A DNA stretch of 64,000 nt from Lysinibacillus timonensis (GCF_900291985.1 NZ_LT985980.1:1888001-1952000); one strand, 5' to 3'; shown: positions 25,857 to 35,925, counted from the stretch's first letter. Made by a program: numbers and translations. The notes: a model not told the origin generated them from the sequence alone.

Positions 25857-28800
25857 TTATACATTAAAATATCGAGCATCTGGATGCGCGAAAACAATGG
25901 CTGATACACTTGCTTCTGGCTCCATCATATAACCATCTGTTAATTGGACACCGATTTGTTCTGGCTTCAATAGTTTAAATAGTTTTTCTTGATCCTCTAG
26001 ATTTGGACAAGCTGGATAACCAAACGAGAAACGTTGGCCTTGATATTTAGCTGCAAAACGTTCGCGCATTGTAAAATCTGTTCCATCCGGGAAGCCCCAT
26101 GCATCACGGATTTCTTGATGGATTCTTTCTGCAAAGCCTTCCGCAAGCTCTAATGCTGTTGCATGTAGCGCATGACTTTCTAAGAATTTCCCCTCTTCTT
26201 TAAGTTGGTCTGCAACATTTCGTACGCCATGTCCTGCAGTGACAACCATCAATGCCACATAATCCATTTCCCCACTCTCAATAGGTTTCAAGAAATCAGC
26301 TAAACACATATATGGCTCAACTTTTTGACGCGGAAATTGAAATCTCTCAATTTCCTTAGCCGGATCTTCAGGATTGTAAATGACTACATCATTTCCATCA
26401 GCTTGTGCCGGAAAGAATTGATACATGCCAGATGGCTTCAACAAACCAGATGTTAAATAACCCGTTACTAATTCATGTAATTGAATAGCACGGTCATCAT
26501 TTTCCGCTAATGCCTTTTCAACATTACCTTTAAATCCTAAATGATGGCCAATTAACGTCCGCATATTCACATAAGGGTGAAGATATGATACCGAATAATT
26601 TTTAGTTATATGTTGAACTAGATCGTTTGGAACAAACACTGGTGCATCTTTCACCGTTCGTGCAACTTTGACAGGTGTAACTTTCTCTGGGCGCTCTGCA
26701 CGTTTAGCATCTGCTAACAGGCGCTTCTCTTTAGATTCTTCTAGTTCTTTAATTAATAATTCACGTTCCGTCTTATTCATTAAACGATTTGCATGATCCA
26801 ATCCTTGCATAGCATCTTTCGAATAGACAACTGGTCCTTTATATTCGGCTGCAATTTTGGTTTCGGTAAACCGCTTCGATAGAGCTGCACCACCAACAAG
26901 AATCGGTACATCAATATCAGCTTCTTTAAAATCTTGCGCAGTTATTACCATTTGCTGTGCAGATTTCACTAATAAGCCCGATAAACCAACAATATCTGGT
27001 TTTTCTTTTCGAATCGCTTCGATTAATTCAGCTGGGGTTACTTTAATACCCAAGTCCACTACCTTATAACCGTTGTTACTTAGTATAATATCAACCAAGT
27101 TTTTACCTATATCGTGTACATCACCTTTAACTGTAGCAAGAACCACTTTTCCTTTCCCTGCACTTTCATCAGCCTTTTCCATGTATTGTTCAAGGTGAGC
27201 TACTGCTGCCTTCATAACCCCTGCGCTTTGTAGAACTTCGGCAACAATTAATTGATTATCGTTAAATAGACGACCTACCTCAGACATCCCCGCCATTAAA
27301 GGCCCATTAATAATCTCTAAAGGATTATCAAAAATCTTACGAGCTTCTTCAAGATCAGGAATTAACCCTTCTTTTGTACCTTCAACAATATAGTAAGCTA
27401 ATCGTTCTTCAACTGTATCAGGTAGTTTTACTTCTGCTTTTTCTTTCTTTTTATCACGATAAAAGTCCGTAAATACTGCAAGCGTTTCATCGTTTGTATT
27501 GAAAATTAAATCATTCGCTAACTTAATTTCCTCTTCAGGAATCGAAGCATAACGTTCTAATTTCTCCGTATTAACAATCGCGTAATCTAACCCCGCTTGT
27601 GTACAATGGTACAAATAAACAGCATTTAAAATTTCACGACCAACCGGTGGTAAACCGAAAGATACGTTACTAACCCCAAGTACTGTTAAAGCTTTCGGAA
27701 ATTTTTCTTTAATAAGACGAATCCCCTCAATTGTTTCTTCAGCAGCGCCAATATATTGTTCGTCCCCAGTACCAACCGGGAATACTAGCGGGTCAAAAAT
27801 GATATCCTCTGGAGCTAGTCCCCATTTTTCAGTAAGTAACTGGAAAGAACGCTCTGCAACTTCTAATTTCCGCTCACGTGTAACAGCCATTCCTGTTTCA
27901 TCAATCGTACCTACCACTACTGAAGCACCGTATCTTTTCACAATAGGCATTACAGCGTCAAAACGTTCTTCTCCATCTTCTAAATTAATAGAGTTAATGA
28001 TCGCTTTTCCCTGAGAATACTTCAACGCTTCCTCAATTACTTGCTCATCTGTTGAATCGATTACTAAAGGAACTTTTACTTTCTTCACAACTTCTTGCAT
28101 AAAATTCCTCATGTCTTCTAACTCGTCACGGTCAGGGTTTGCTAAACAAATATCAATTACGTGAGCTCCATTTTTCACTTGAGCTCTCGCAATTTCAGCA
28201 GCCTCTTCAAACTTTCCATCAATGATTAATTGTTTAAATTTACGTGAACCAATGACATTTGTACGTTCTCCAATAAATAGCGGTCTCATTGAATCATCAT
28301 ATTGAAGTGGCTCGATTCCTGAAACTACGTGACCATGAGTCTGTTCTTTCCTTGGTCTTGGAGCATATCCATCCACCGCTCCACGAATTGCCTCAATGTG
28401 AGCAGGAGTAGTACCACAGCATCCCCCTACAATATTTAGCCAACCTTTTTCAGCAAACCCGCGCAATTTTTTCGATAAAGAGTCCGGTGACTCATGATAA
28501 TGACCCTCTTCATCTGGTAACCCTGCATTAGGGTAACAACTAATATAACTCGTTGATAAATCTGAAAGAGATCGGATATGGTCTGTCATAAATTCAGGAC
28601 CAGTGGCGCAATTTAACCCAACTGATAGCGGCTTTATATGTTCAATTGAAATATAAAACGCTTCAATCGTTTGCCCTGCTAACGTAGTGCCCATTGGTTC
28701 GATGGTTGCAGAAACCATTACCGGTAATGTTGAACCCGTCTCAAGAAAGGCACGATTCACACCAATAGTTGCAGCCTTTACGTTTAACATGTCTTGGCTT

Positions 28801-29288
28801 GTTTCCAATAATAAAAGATCCGCTCCACCTTCAATTAGGGATTTTGCTTGAACGTAAAAATTCTCTGTTAACTCATCGAAAGAGATACCGCCAGTTACTG
28901 ATAATGTTTTAGTAGTTGGACCAATCGCACCAGCAACAAAACGTGGCCACTCTTCTGTTGAGTACTCTTCCGCTGCCGCCTTTGCTAGTTGAACGGCGAT
29001 TTTATTCATCTCTTCCGCTTTATGTCCTAAGTCATATTCATTCAGTACTAAAGGAGTTCCACCAAACGTATTGGTACAAATAATATCAGCACCAGCTTTT
29101 AAATATTCACGGTGAATTTTTGAAATGATATCTGGGCGTGTAATGACAAGGTTTTCATTACAACCGTCTAACTCTTCTCCACCAAAATCTTCTGCTGTTA
29201 GATTTTCTTGTTGTAGCATTGTTCCCATTGCACCATCGATAATTAGTATGCGTTTGTTCAATTGTTCTTCTATCAGATGGTTAACCAT
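25857..29288 (-). CDS. metH: Cobalamin-dependent methionine synthase
   Basis: Transfers the methyl group of 5-methyl-THF to homocysteine via cobalamin. The 1143-residue protein shows the full MetH order: homocysteine domain with zinc ligands in GLNCATG near 224 and GGCCGTT near 290, then pterin-binding domain (about 335-600). The B12 cap and Rossmann domains follow, with the cobalt ligand His725 in GDVHDIG. The C-terminal AdoMet reactivation domain holds the RFSFGYPACP motif near 1095-1105. The start overlaps the yitJ stop by eight bases, so translation is coupled to the enzyme that supplies methyl-THF. Confidence 0.97.
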   Translation of the reverse strand: MVNHLIEEQLNKRILIIDGAMGTMLQQENLTAEDFGGEELDGCNENLVITRPDIISKIHREYLKAGADIICTNTFGGTPLVLNEYDLGHKAEEMNKIAVQLAKAAAEEYSTEEWPRFVAGAIGPTTKTLSVTGGISFDELTENFYVQAKSLIEGGADLLLLETSQDMLNVKAATIGVNRAFLETGSTLPVMVSATIEPMGTTLAGQTIEAFYISIEHIKPLSVGLNCATGPEFMTDHIRSLSDLSTSYISCYPNAGLPDEEGHYHESPDSLSKKLRGFAEKGWLNIVGGCCGTTPAHIEAIRGAVDGYAPRPRKEQTHGHVVSGIEPLQYDDSMRPLFIGERTNVIGSRKFKQLIIDGKFEEAAEIARAQVKNGAHVIDICLANPDRDELEDMRNFMQEVVKKVKVPLVIDSTDEQVIEEALKYSQGKAIINSINLEDGEERFDAVMPIVKRYGASVVVGTIDETGMAVTRERKLEVAERSFQLLTEKWGLAPEDIIFDPLVFPVGTGDEQYIGAAEETIEGIRLIKEKFPKALTVLGVSNVSFGLPPVGREILNAVYLYHCTQAGLDYAIVNTEKLERYASIPEEEIKLANDLIFNTNDETLAVFTDFYRDKKKEKAEVKLPDTVEERLAYYIVEGTKEGLIPDLEEARKIFDNPLEIINGPLMAGMSEVGRLFNDNQLIVAEVLQSAGVMKAAVAHLEQYMEKADESAGKGKVVLATVKGDVHDIGKNLVDIILSNNGYKVVDLGIKVTPAELIEAIRKEKPDIVGLSGLLVKSAQQMVITAQDFKEADIDVPILVGGAALSKRFTETKIAAEYKGPVVYSKDAMQGLDHANRLMNKTERELLIKELEESKEKRLLADAKRAERPEKVTPVKVARTVKDAPVFVPNDLVQHITKNYSVSYLHPYVNMRTLIGHHLGFKGNVEKALAENDDRAIQLHELVTGYLTSGLLKPSGMYQFFPAQADGNDVVIYNPEDPAKEIERFQFPRQKVEPYMCLADFLKPIESGEMDYVALMVVTAGHGVRNVADQLKEEGKFLESHALHATALELAEGFAERIHQEIRDAWGFPDGTDFTMRERFAAKYQGQRFSFGYPACPNLEDQEKLFKLLKPEQIGVQLTDGYMMEPEASVSAIVFAHPDARYFNV

Positions 29289-31125
29289 TTACATTGACTC
29301 CTTTAGCCTCTTTATCGAGTAGTTTCATATAATCCATTAATTCATTAGTTAGTTCATAACGTAAGAAAGGTGTTATTAAGTAGATGCCGTTGAAATACTT
29401 TGTTGCAGTGTCAAGTAACTCTTTTGCTATTAATAAACCTTCTTCTGCTTCACGTACTTTGTTGCCCTCACATGATTTCATTCTCACTAGTACTTCATCG
29501 GAAAGCTTAATGCCAGGAACTTCATGGTGTAAAAACTCAGCACTCCTGAAGCTTGTTAGAGGCATGATTCCTAAATAAATTGGTGTTTGTAGATGCTTGG
29601 TTGCTTCGTATATTTCTACTATCTTCTCTTTCGAATAAACAGGTTGCGAGATAAAGTAATCTGCTCCGTGCTCTATTTTCTTTTCTAATCTAGCTACTGA
29701 ACGGTCTAATACACGCACATTCGGATTAAAGGCAGCTGCAACTGAGAAATTTGCTTTTTTTCGAAGGGCTTTTCCAGAGAAAGAGATTCCTTCGTTTAAT
29801 TGTTTAATTAACGAAATCAACTCCATTGAAGACACATCATAAACACTTGTTGCGCCTGGGAAATCCCCTACTTTTGTTGGATCTCCTGTAACAGCTAATA
29901 CATCATGAAGTCCTAATGCATTTAGGCCCATCAAATGGGACTGTAATCCAATTAAATTTCGATCACGACATGTAATATGTGGCATTGACCGGATTCCATG
30001 TTGTTTTAAAATTGCACCCATCGCAATATTGCTTACCCTTGGAGATGCAAGGGAATTGTCCGCCATCATAATGATATCTGCACCATTTCCATATAATGTT
30101 TTTGCCCCTTGTACAAATGCTTCTACTTCTAAATGACGTGGCGTATCAAGTTCAACGATTATGGAACGTTCACGCTTCACCTTTTCATGAAGAGGCTCTG
30201 TTACTCTAGGTTCAGGGTCACGAATTGTTATATTTTTTATTGGTTTTGCTAATTTCACCTCAATTGGTTTTAAATTAGCTAATTGCTTTTTCACTGCTTC
30301 AATATGCTTCGGTGTAGTTCCACAGCAGCCACCAATTAAACGTAACCCTTGATTCGATAATTCTCGCGCTGCACGCGCAAAATAATCAACCTCTGATTCG
30401 TAAACTATTCTACCTTCCTCTAAATCTAATAGAGATGCATTAGGATAGGCAGATAAAAATGCACGTTCTGGAATTTCTACCGTTTCTAATGCTTGAATTG
30501 TATGGTAAGGTCCTAACTTACAGTTTACTCCTACAATATCCGCGCCTAGTTTTTCTAGCTCTTGAAATGCATCGTTTAAGTTTAAACCATTACTTAATAC
30601 ACCTGGATCTTGCATCGAAACTTGTGCAATAATCGGCGTATCTGTAATGGTTCGTATCCATTTTAATGTTTCTGCCAATTCTTCAAAGTCAAAGTAAGTT
30701 TCAAGTAAAATACCATCCACTTTTTCTTTGAGCAGTACGTCTGCTTGTTCACGAACTGCCATTAAAATTTCCTCTAATGTCGTCTCACATTTACGGACAC
30801 CTCGAATTGCTCCAATTGAACCAAGTACAAATTGTCCCCCTGGGCTTGCTGCATTTTTTGCTAAACGTACTGCAGCTTCATTAATCTCAACCACTTTTGA
30901 CTCTAGTCCATAACGAGCGAGTTTAACAGCATTCGCCCCGTATGTATTGGTTTGAATGATATCTGCACCAGCAGCAATATATTCACCGTGAATCTTTTCA
31001 ATTAGTTCTGGTCTCACTAGATTCATCTCTTCATGACAATAGTCTAAACCATAAGAATATAAAAGCGTCCCCATTGCACCGTCAGCAGTTAACACTCTCG
31101 TTTTCAACATTTCTCTCAGCCCCAT
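29281..31125 (-). CDS. yitJ: Bifunctional homocysteine S-methyltransferase / methylenetetrahydrofolate reductase
   Basis: A fusion of an N-terminal homocysteine S-methyltransferase domain (about 1-290; zinc ligands in GVNCKLG and GGCCGTT) with a C-terminal MTHFR barrel (about 320-600; motifs HITCRDRN and the ISQPVYSKEK region). Length 614 equals the B. subtilis YitJ type. The reductase half makes 5-methyl-THF for MetH, encoded next. The methyltransferase half duplicates the chemistry of the MetH N-terminus with an uncertain methyl donor. ATG at 31125 after AAGGGGT. A terminator and S-box-like leader lie upstream. Confidence 0.95.
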   Translation of the reverse strand: MGLREMLKTRVLTADGAMGTLLYSYGLDYCHEEMNLVRPELIEKIHGEYIAAGADIIQTNTYGANAVKLARYGLESKVVEINEAAVRLAKNAASPGGQFVLGSIGAIRGVRKCETTLEEILMAVREQADVLLKEKVDGILLETYFDFEELAETLKWIRTITDTPIIAQVSMQDPGVLSNGLNLNDAFQELEKLGADIVGVNCKLGPYHTIQALETVEIPERAFLSAYPNASLLDLEEGRIVYESEVDYFARAARELSNQGLRLIGGCCGTTPKHIEAVKKQLANLKPIEVKLAKPIKNITIRDPEPRVTEPLHEKVKRERSIIVELDTPRHLEVEAFVQGAKTLYGNGADIIMMADNSLASPRVSNIAMGAILKQHGIRSMPHITCRDRNLIGLQSHLMGLNALGLHDVLAVTGDPTKVGDFPGATSVYDVSSMELISLIKQLNEGISFSGKALRKKANFSVAAAFNPNVRVLDRSVARLEKKIEHGADYFISQPVYSKEKIVEIYEATKHLQTPIYLGIMPLTSFRSAEFLHHEVPGIKLSDEVLVRMKSCEGNKVREAEEGLLIAKELLDTATKYFNGIYLITPFLRYELTNELMDYMKLLDKEAKGVNVNG

Positions 31126-31145
31126 TGCACTTACCCCTTTACAAA

Positions 31146-31180
31146 TAATAATAAAAGCCTTCTATTTAGTAGATGGCTTC
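31146..31180 (-). terminator. Leader terminator upstream of yitJ
   Basis: AAGCC-CTA / TAG-GGCTT stem (31155-31159 with 31175-31179) followed on the minus strand by TTTTATTATTATTT, twenty bases before the yitJ ribosome binding site. Its position in the 5' leader implies attenuation rather than gene-end termination. Confidence 0.75.
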
Positions 31181-31204
31181 ACAAAACAGATATGTAGTTC
31201 CTTC

Positions 31205-31307
31205 TTAATCCAACTGAGTTTACCACTGGAATCGTACCTTCCATAAATGTTGGTTGCCGAGTCATATCGAGCTAACCTTTAAGCCTCCAATTTCAACTAT
31301 CTCGGGA
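31205..31307 (-). promoter_or_regulatory. S-box (SAM-I)-like riboswitch, divergent
   Basis: On the minus strand the 3' core matches the SAM-I class: GATATGA-CTCGGCAACC, a short P3, then AAGGTACGATTCCAG, which corresponds to the AAGGTGC-AA-TCC core. A CCGAG/CTCGG pair would form P2. The 5' half between the P2 arms is longer than usual and lacks a clean GGAGGGACTGGCCC, and I could not find a convincing P1. Location upstream of yitJ-metH, with a leader terminator, is the classic S-box position. Confidence 0.55.
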
Positions 31308-31527
31308 AAATACACTTTCCGCTTAAATGGACTTTTACATAAGTAATCCCCTATTTTCTTTACTAATTAAAAGACCCTCATCTTATCAAGAAGCATAGCA
31401 TAGGATATTTGATATAATGTAAAACATAAAAACTATCACTTGATATAGTTTTAAGCTATGCCTTTGATTTTTTGTTTTACCGAAATACTTTTACAACTTT
31501 CTTGAAAAAGTATTTTTCTCGAATTAA

Positions 31528-31561
31528 TTCATAAAAAAATGAGCGCTCATTCTTTTATGAA
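31528..31561 (-). terminator. Long palindrome, probable hemY terminator
   Basis: Near-perfect 34-nt palindrome (one mismatch) with a GCGC loop centred at 31544-31545. It lies 60 bp after the hemY stop, and the arms contain T/A runs that could act as the terminator tail. Confidence 0.55.
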
Positions 31562-31621
31562 TCGCGCCCACTTGGGTAATACAGATATAATGACTCTAAA
31601 GTCAATCTTACTTATAAAACA

Positions 31622-33013
31622 TTACTCCAGAACTTGCATAATCTTTTGTGCCGTTGACTTACCGTTATCAATACAGGCTCCTATTCCAACACCAAAATAA
31701 GAACATCCTGCAATCATAATATTCGAATACTTTTCTTCCATTTTGCTTAATACATCTTGAAGCGCTTCCCTATGGGCTAAATCGTATCTTGGCATTGCGT
31801 CTATCCACTTTGTAATATTTACAACTGTAGGTTGATCTTCGATATTTAGGCTTAATTTAATATCATTTCTTGCAATTTCGGTTAGTTCTTCATCTGTCAT
31901 TTGTATTAATTGTTTATACTTAGGATTATTGCTCTTATAGAACAATCTGACTAATAAATTACCATTTGATGATGTATGCTTCCATTTACGACTCGTCCAA
32001 GTTGAAGCATTACAAATTAATTCGCTATTGTGCGAGACAATGAACCCCGTTCCATCAGCCGGAAGAATAGAATCTGACAAATCATATCCTAAATACATTG
32101 TAATAGCTGAGGCTTCTGTAAAGTTTTGAAGGTAGGCATCTATTTCTTGATCATTTAGCAAATGACGGACAGTTTGGTTTGGAACTGCTAACACTAATAT
32201 ATCAGCATTTATTTTACCCCCGCTCGTAAATGTAACTTCATAGCTAGTATCACTATTCTTTACAACACTCACAGTCTCTGTATTTTTATAAAACTCTACT
32301 TCGGGTAGTTTTTCTTCTATTCGATTTATTAGAGCAGATAGTCCGTTTTTAAAAGATATAAATTTTTTATTTGCATCTCTTTCAAACTTTTCTCTATTCG
32401 CTTCAAACCCCTTCATAATACTGCCATATTCATTTTTATAATCTACTAGGTAAGGTAAAGTAGAATGAAGTGATAATTCATATAAATTTCCGGAGTATAC
32501 TCCTGCTAGGACTGGTGCAATTTGCTTTCTAACAATTTCTTCTCCTAAAAAATATTCTAGAAATTCCCCAATAGAGCTTTCTTTTGTGAAGGATGTATTT
32601 GGAATTTCTGCATCTTTCAATACGCGTTTTTTTCCTTCTTCCGAAATTAAAGTACTTGCCATCAAAGAATCGATATCCATTGGAATCCCAAAGGTTGACC
32701 CTGCTGGAATTGCATGGAGTTCATTATTTGTATGGATATAAGAAATCCCTGTTTCGTTATATACAAGTTCTGATTCAAAATCCAATTCTCGCACTAAATC
32801 CAGCACTCCTGGATAACGCGAAACAATGGAATCAGCACCTGTCTCCATTATGTACCCTTTTTCATAATCTGAGTGCATTTTGCCACCTAAGTATGCATTT
32901 TTCTCCACAAGGACTAAACGCGCCTCAATGTTTTGTTCCTTTAACTTTTTATTAAGGTAATGCATTGTACATAGACCTGTTATGCCCCCGCCAATTACTA
33001 CAACTGTTTTCAT
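31622..33013 (-). CDS. hemY: Coproporphyrinogen/protoporphyrinogen oxidase (HemY/CgoX type)
   Basis: FAD-dependent oxidase of haem synthesis; in Firmicutes this enzyme oxidises coproporphyrinogen III in the coproporphyrin-dependent pathway. The N-terminal dinucleotide-binding motif VVIGGGITGL (residues 5-14), the conserved ETGADS segment near 57-62 and the C-terminal GCSYFGVGIGACIDNG FAD contact are present. The frame is open back to 33133, but AGGAGT seven bases before the ATG at 33013 fixes the start (463 residues). It stands alone here, away from hemE and hemH. Confidence 0.92.
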   Translation of the reverse strand: MKTVVVIGGGITGLCTMHYLNKKLKEQNIEARLVLVEKNAYLGGKMHSDYEKGYIMETGADSIVSRYPGVLDLVRELDFESELVYNETGISYIHTNNELHAIPAGSTFGIPMDIDSLMASTLISEEGKKRVLKDAEIPNTSFTKESSIGEFLEYFLGEEIVRKQIAPVLAGVYSGNLYELSLHSTLPYLVDYKNEYGSIMKGFEANREKFERDANKKFISFKNGLSALINRIEEKLPEVEFYKNTETVSVVKNSDTSYEVTFTSGGKINADILVLAVPNQTVRHLLNDQEIDAYLQNFTEASAITMYLGYDLSDSILPADGTGFIVSHNSELICNASTWTSRKWKHTSSNGNLLVRLFYKSNNPKYKQLIQMTDEELTEIARNDIKLSLNIEDQPTVVNITKWIDAMPRYDLAHREALQDVLSKMEEKYSNIMIAGCSYFGVGIGACIDNGKSTAQKIMQVLE

Positions 33014-33130
33014 ATACACAACTCCTAACGCGTCTTTTCTCCATACCTTTAGTATAATCGTTTTTCTTCTATAATTAGTGTGAGTTGTTTTACATTTTCG
33101 CAAATTATTATTTGTTGGGAAAAAACTTCT

Positions 33131-33166
33131 CAAAAAAATAACTTTCGATCATTACAATCGAAAGTT
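33131..33166 (-). terminator. Terminator of the Sel1-repeat gene
   Basis: Perfect 10-bp stem AACTTTCGAT/ATCGAAAGTT (33140-33149, 33157-33166) followed on the minus strand by ATTTTTTT. The stem overlaps the stop codon. Confidence 0.85.
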
Positions 33167-34040
33167 ATGGTTCAATGATCATCATTTGCTGTTCTGCTCT
33201 TAAACGCCACTTTTTAGCTTTGTCTAAATCCTTTTTAATATCTATTCCTTGTTCATATATCCTTGCGATGTTTAGTTTTGATTGTAAGTCCCCTAAAAGA
33301 GCTGCCTGTTTATAATATTGTATTGCCTTTTTAATATTATTTCTTCCACCAATTCCATTTTCAAATATATAGCCTAAATTAAATAATGCATCGATATGAT
33401 ATACTGAAGCAGCCTCCTCAAACCATTCAATAGCAATTCCTACATCTTTTTCTGCTCCTAATAATCCATCAAGAAAAATGGTGCCCATTCGATATTGTGC
33501 CTCTTCATATCCTAATTGAGCAGCGTTTAAATAATATTCAAAAGCAAGTGGTTCATCAATTTCAACGCCTAATCCTTGTTCATATATTATGCCAAGGGTA
33601 AACATTGCTTCAACAACGTTTCCTTCCGCAGCATAGGTGAACCATTTAACAGCTTCCGAATCGTTTTGATCTACACCTTCACCATTAAAATACATATCAG
33701 CTAAATTATTTGCTGCATCTGCATGTCCTGCTTCTGCAGCTTTTTTATACAACTTAAACGCTTCTTCGTAATCCTCTTCCATTATTTCACCATCAATATA
33801 ACAATTCGCCAATAAATATTGCGCATTTACGTTACCTTTTGATGCCGCACTTTGTAACCAAAAGAGGTAGCCGTCATACTTTTGCAATTGTTTATACAGC
33901 ACTGCAATATTTAACATCGCTTCTTCATTGCCATTGCGAGCTAAATCAAGTTGCATAACTATTTCTTTTATCTCGTTATCGTTATGATTCGGTAATGATT
34001 CTTGAATAAGTTGTAATAATACATCCTGATTTGAATACAA
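33165..34040 (-). CDS. Sel1-like/TPR repeat protein
   Basis: A 291-residue protein built of about six Sel1-type repeats of roughly 36 residues (for example A-NNLADMYFNGEGV and A-FTLGIIYEQGLGV), preceded by a short N-terminal helical part. No signal peptide or membrane segment, so cytosolic. Sel1 repeats mediate protein-protein contacts; no partner or function can be read. TTG start at 34040 with GGTGGG upstream. It lies between hemY and a LysR gene, both on the same strand, with its own terminator. Confidence 0.85.
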   Translation of the reverse strand: MYSNQDVLLQLIQESLPNHNDNEIKEIVMQLDLARNGNEEAMLNIAVLYKQLQKYDGYLFWLQSAASKGNVNAQYLLANCYIDGEIMEEDYEEAFKLYKKAAEAGHADAANNLADMYFNGEGVDQNDSEAVKWFTYAAEGNVVEAMFTLGIIYEQGLGVEIDEPLAFEYYLNAAQLGYEEAQYRMGTIFLDGLLGAEKDVGIAIEWFEEAASVYHIDALFNLGYIFENGIGGRNNIKKAIQYYKQAALLGDLQSKLNIARIYEQGIDIKKDLDKAKKWRLRAEQQMMIIEP

Positions 34041-34089
34041 GCACTACCCACCTTTAATCGAATTCGTTTAATCTTTAGAATACGTTTAT

Positions 34090-34977
34090 TTATATTTTAA
34101 AATACTCTACTAGATAATTTTTAAATTGGGTTGCAGCCGGAGAAAGGTATCTTCCACCCGCCCATGAAACACCGATTTTCCGTTCACATATCGGCTCACT
34201 AACTCTAATTTTTTTTACATTATATTCATTCAAACCTTTTATATTCGGTATAAGAGATACACCTAAACCAGCACCCACGAATCCAGCAACTGTATGCATT
34301 TCTTCACCTGCAAAAGTTGTATTTGTTGTAACACCAGCTTTCTTTAAAAAGTGGTCAACGATTGCTCTTAACGCATTCCCACTCTTAATAGAAATAAACC
34401 GTTCATTTTTTATCTCCTCAAGGCGAATTGATTCACGATCTGCGAAACGATGATTTTTAGGTACGATAACAAACAATTCCTCATTCCAAAGCTCTATCCA
34501 CTCTATATTAATTATTTTTGACTGAATTCGTTGAGATAAACATAAATCAATATTTCCTTCTTCTAGTCCTTTTAATAAATTATAGGAAGAAGCCTGAGTT
34601 AATGTGAATTTCATATTCGGATATTTTTCTGGAATATGGGCCATTAGCTCTGGTACGACTTCCATTCCTAATGTATGAATAAAACCAAAAGCAACTTCGC
34701 CATAACCAGGTTTTACTAGACCGCCTATTTCTTGTTTTGCTTTTTCATACTCATCTAGGATAATCTGAACACTTTCTAAAAATAATTTCCCATATCGATT
34801 TAAATAGATTGACCTGCCTTGCCGATCAAAAAGAGGAACTCCAATCACTTGTTCAATATTTGAAATGGACTTACTAAGTGCTGGCTGAGATATATTGAGC
34901 ATCTCCGCGGCTTGTGTCATATGCTGCAACTCTGCAACCACTTTAAAATATTCAAGCTGTTGGATTTCCATTTGCAT
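34090..34977 (-). CDS. LysR-family transcriptional regulator
   Basis: The 295-residue protein has an N-terminal winged helix-turn-helix (FKVVAELQHMTQAAEML then ISQPALSKSI, residues 11-38) and a type 2 periplasmic-binding-like effector domain from about residue 95. Start at 34977 or at the second ATG two codons on; AGAGG spacing does not decide. It is divergent from the carboxylesterase gene, 200 bp away, which is a plausible but unproven target. Effector unknown. Confidence 0.9.
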   Translation of the reverse strand: MQMEIQQLEYFKVVAELQHMTQAAEMLNISQPALSKSISNIEQVIGVPLFDRQGRSIYLNRYGKLFLESVQIILDEYEKAKQEIGGLVKPGYGEVAFGFIHTLGMEVVPELMAHIPEKYPNMKFTLTQASSYNLLKGLEEGNIDLCLSQRIQSKIINIEWIELWNEELFVIVPKNHRFADRESIRLEEIKNERFISIKSGNALRAIVDHFLKKAGVTTNTTFAGEEMHTVAGFVGAGLGVSLIPNIKGLNEYNVKKIRVSEPICERKIGVSWAGGRYLSPAATQFKNYLVEYFKI

Positions 34978-35031
34978 TTAACCTCTTTCTTATTGATAAC
35001 TTTTTGGAATGATATTGATAAAAATAATAAA

Positions 35032-35060
35032 TTGTACTTATGTATTGTTACCTCTATAAT
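35032..35060 (+). promoter_or_regulatory. SigA-type promoter of the carboxylesterase gene
   Basis: TTGTAC (35032-35037), exact 17-nt spacer, TATAAT (35055-35060), about 120 bp upstream of the start codon, in the divergent region shared with the LysR gene. Confidence 0.7.
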
Positions 35061-35178
35061 AAGCTTAAACATTCAGTTTGCATATCAAAATTCAATTTAA
35101 AAAACAACTACTTTTTGTAAATTTTCATTTCTTTGACAAAATTCACAAGCTAAGAACAAATAAAGGAGTTCATAAAAA

Positions 35179-35925
35179 ATGAAAATCATCCCGCCAAAAC
35201 CGTTTACAATAGAAGCAGGCAAACGTGCTGTTCTATTATTACATGGTTTTACAGGCAATACGAATGATGTTAAACGATTAGGCAGATACCTATCTGAACA
35301 TAAATACACTGTACATGCGCCATTATATAAAGGTCATGGTGGTGCTCCAGAAGCACTAATTAATACAGATCCGTCAGAATGGTGGAATAGTGCTGTCGAG
35401 GGTTACGATTATCTTCGTAGTCTTGGATATGAAGAAATTGCAGTTGCTGGAGTTTCTTTAGGAGGTATATTTTCGCTAAGACTTGGTGAAGAACGTCCAA
35501 CAAAAGCAATAGTTGCAATGAGTGCACCTGCAATTGCAAAAAGCGTTGATAGTTTACAAAGTCGTATCGTAGATTACACTATTAAATATAAAAAATTATC
35601 TGGAACATATGATGAACAAAACGATAATCCTGTTAAAGTAGCAGAATACGTTCGTATGCCTTCCTTAGAATATTTACAAAGCATCATTAACGATACAAGC
35701 TCAAAATTAGATACTATTCAAACTCCTGTCCACATTTTACGTGGATTACGTGATGACGAGTATTACTGCGAAAGTGCAGATTTAATATATAATTCAGTAA
35801 AATCGAGAATCAAATCAGTAAAAAGTTTCATTAATTCAGGTCATATTTTAACATTAGACCAAGAAAAGGAACTAGTATTCGAAGAAGTTTACCATTTCTT
35901 TGAAAGTTTAAAATGGAATGATTAA
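35179..35925 (+). CDS. Carboxylesterase, Est30/YvaK-like alpha/beta hydrolase
   Basis: Hydrolyses short-chain carboxylic esters; cytosolic monomer in homologues. Closely resembles Geobacillus Est30: oxyanion segment LLLHGFTG (19-26), nucleophile Ser93 in GVSLGG, acid Asp193 in LRDDEYY and His222 in NSGHILTLD, almost the same numbering as Est30. The triad is complete. AAAGGAG precedes the ATG. Natural substrate unknown. It is monocistronic, sharing a convergent terminator with the next gene. Confidence 0.92.
   Translation: MKIIPPKPFTIEAGKRAVLLLHGFTGNTNDVKRLGRYLSEHKYTVHAPLYKGHGGAPEALINTDPSEWWNSAVEGYDYLRSLGYEEIAVAGVSLGGIFSLRLGEERPTKAIVAMSAPAIAKSVDSLQSRIVDYTIKYKKLSGTYDEQNDNPVKVAEYVRMPSLEYLQSIINDTSSKLDTIQTPVHILRGLRDDEYYCESADLIYNSVKSRIKSVKSFINSGHILTLDQEKELVFEEVYHFFESLKWND

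Noticed and set aside
31205-31307. T-box or cobalamin riboswitch upstream of yitJ-metH
   Set aside because: No T-box GGTGG-ACCGCG antiterminator motif and no complete B12 box; the CGGCAACC and AAGGTACGATTCC core fits SAM-I best.
31622-33133. Longer HemY with a 40-residue N-terminal extension
   Set aside because: The extension is low-complexity translated leader; AGGAGT sits correctly before the ATG at 33013, where the FAD-binding domain begins.
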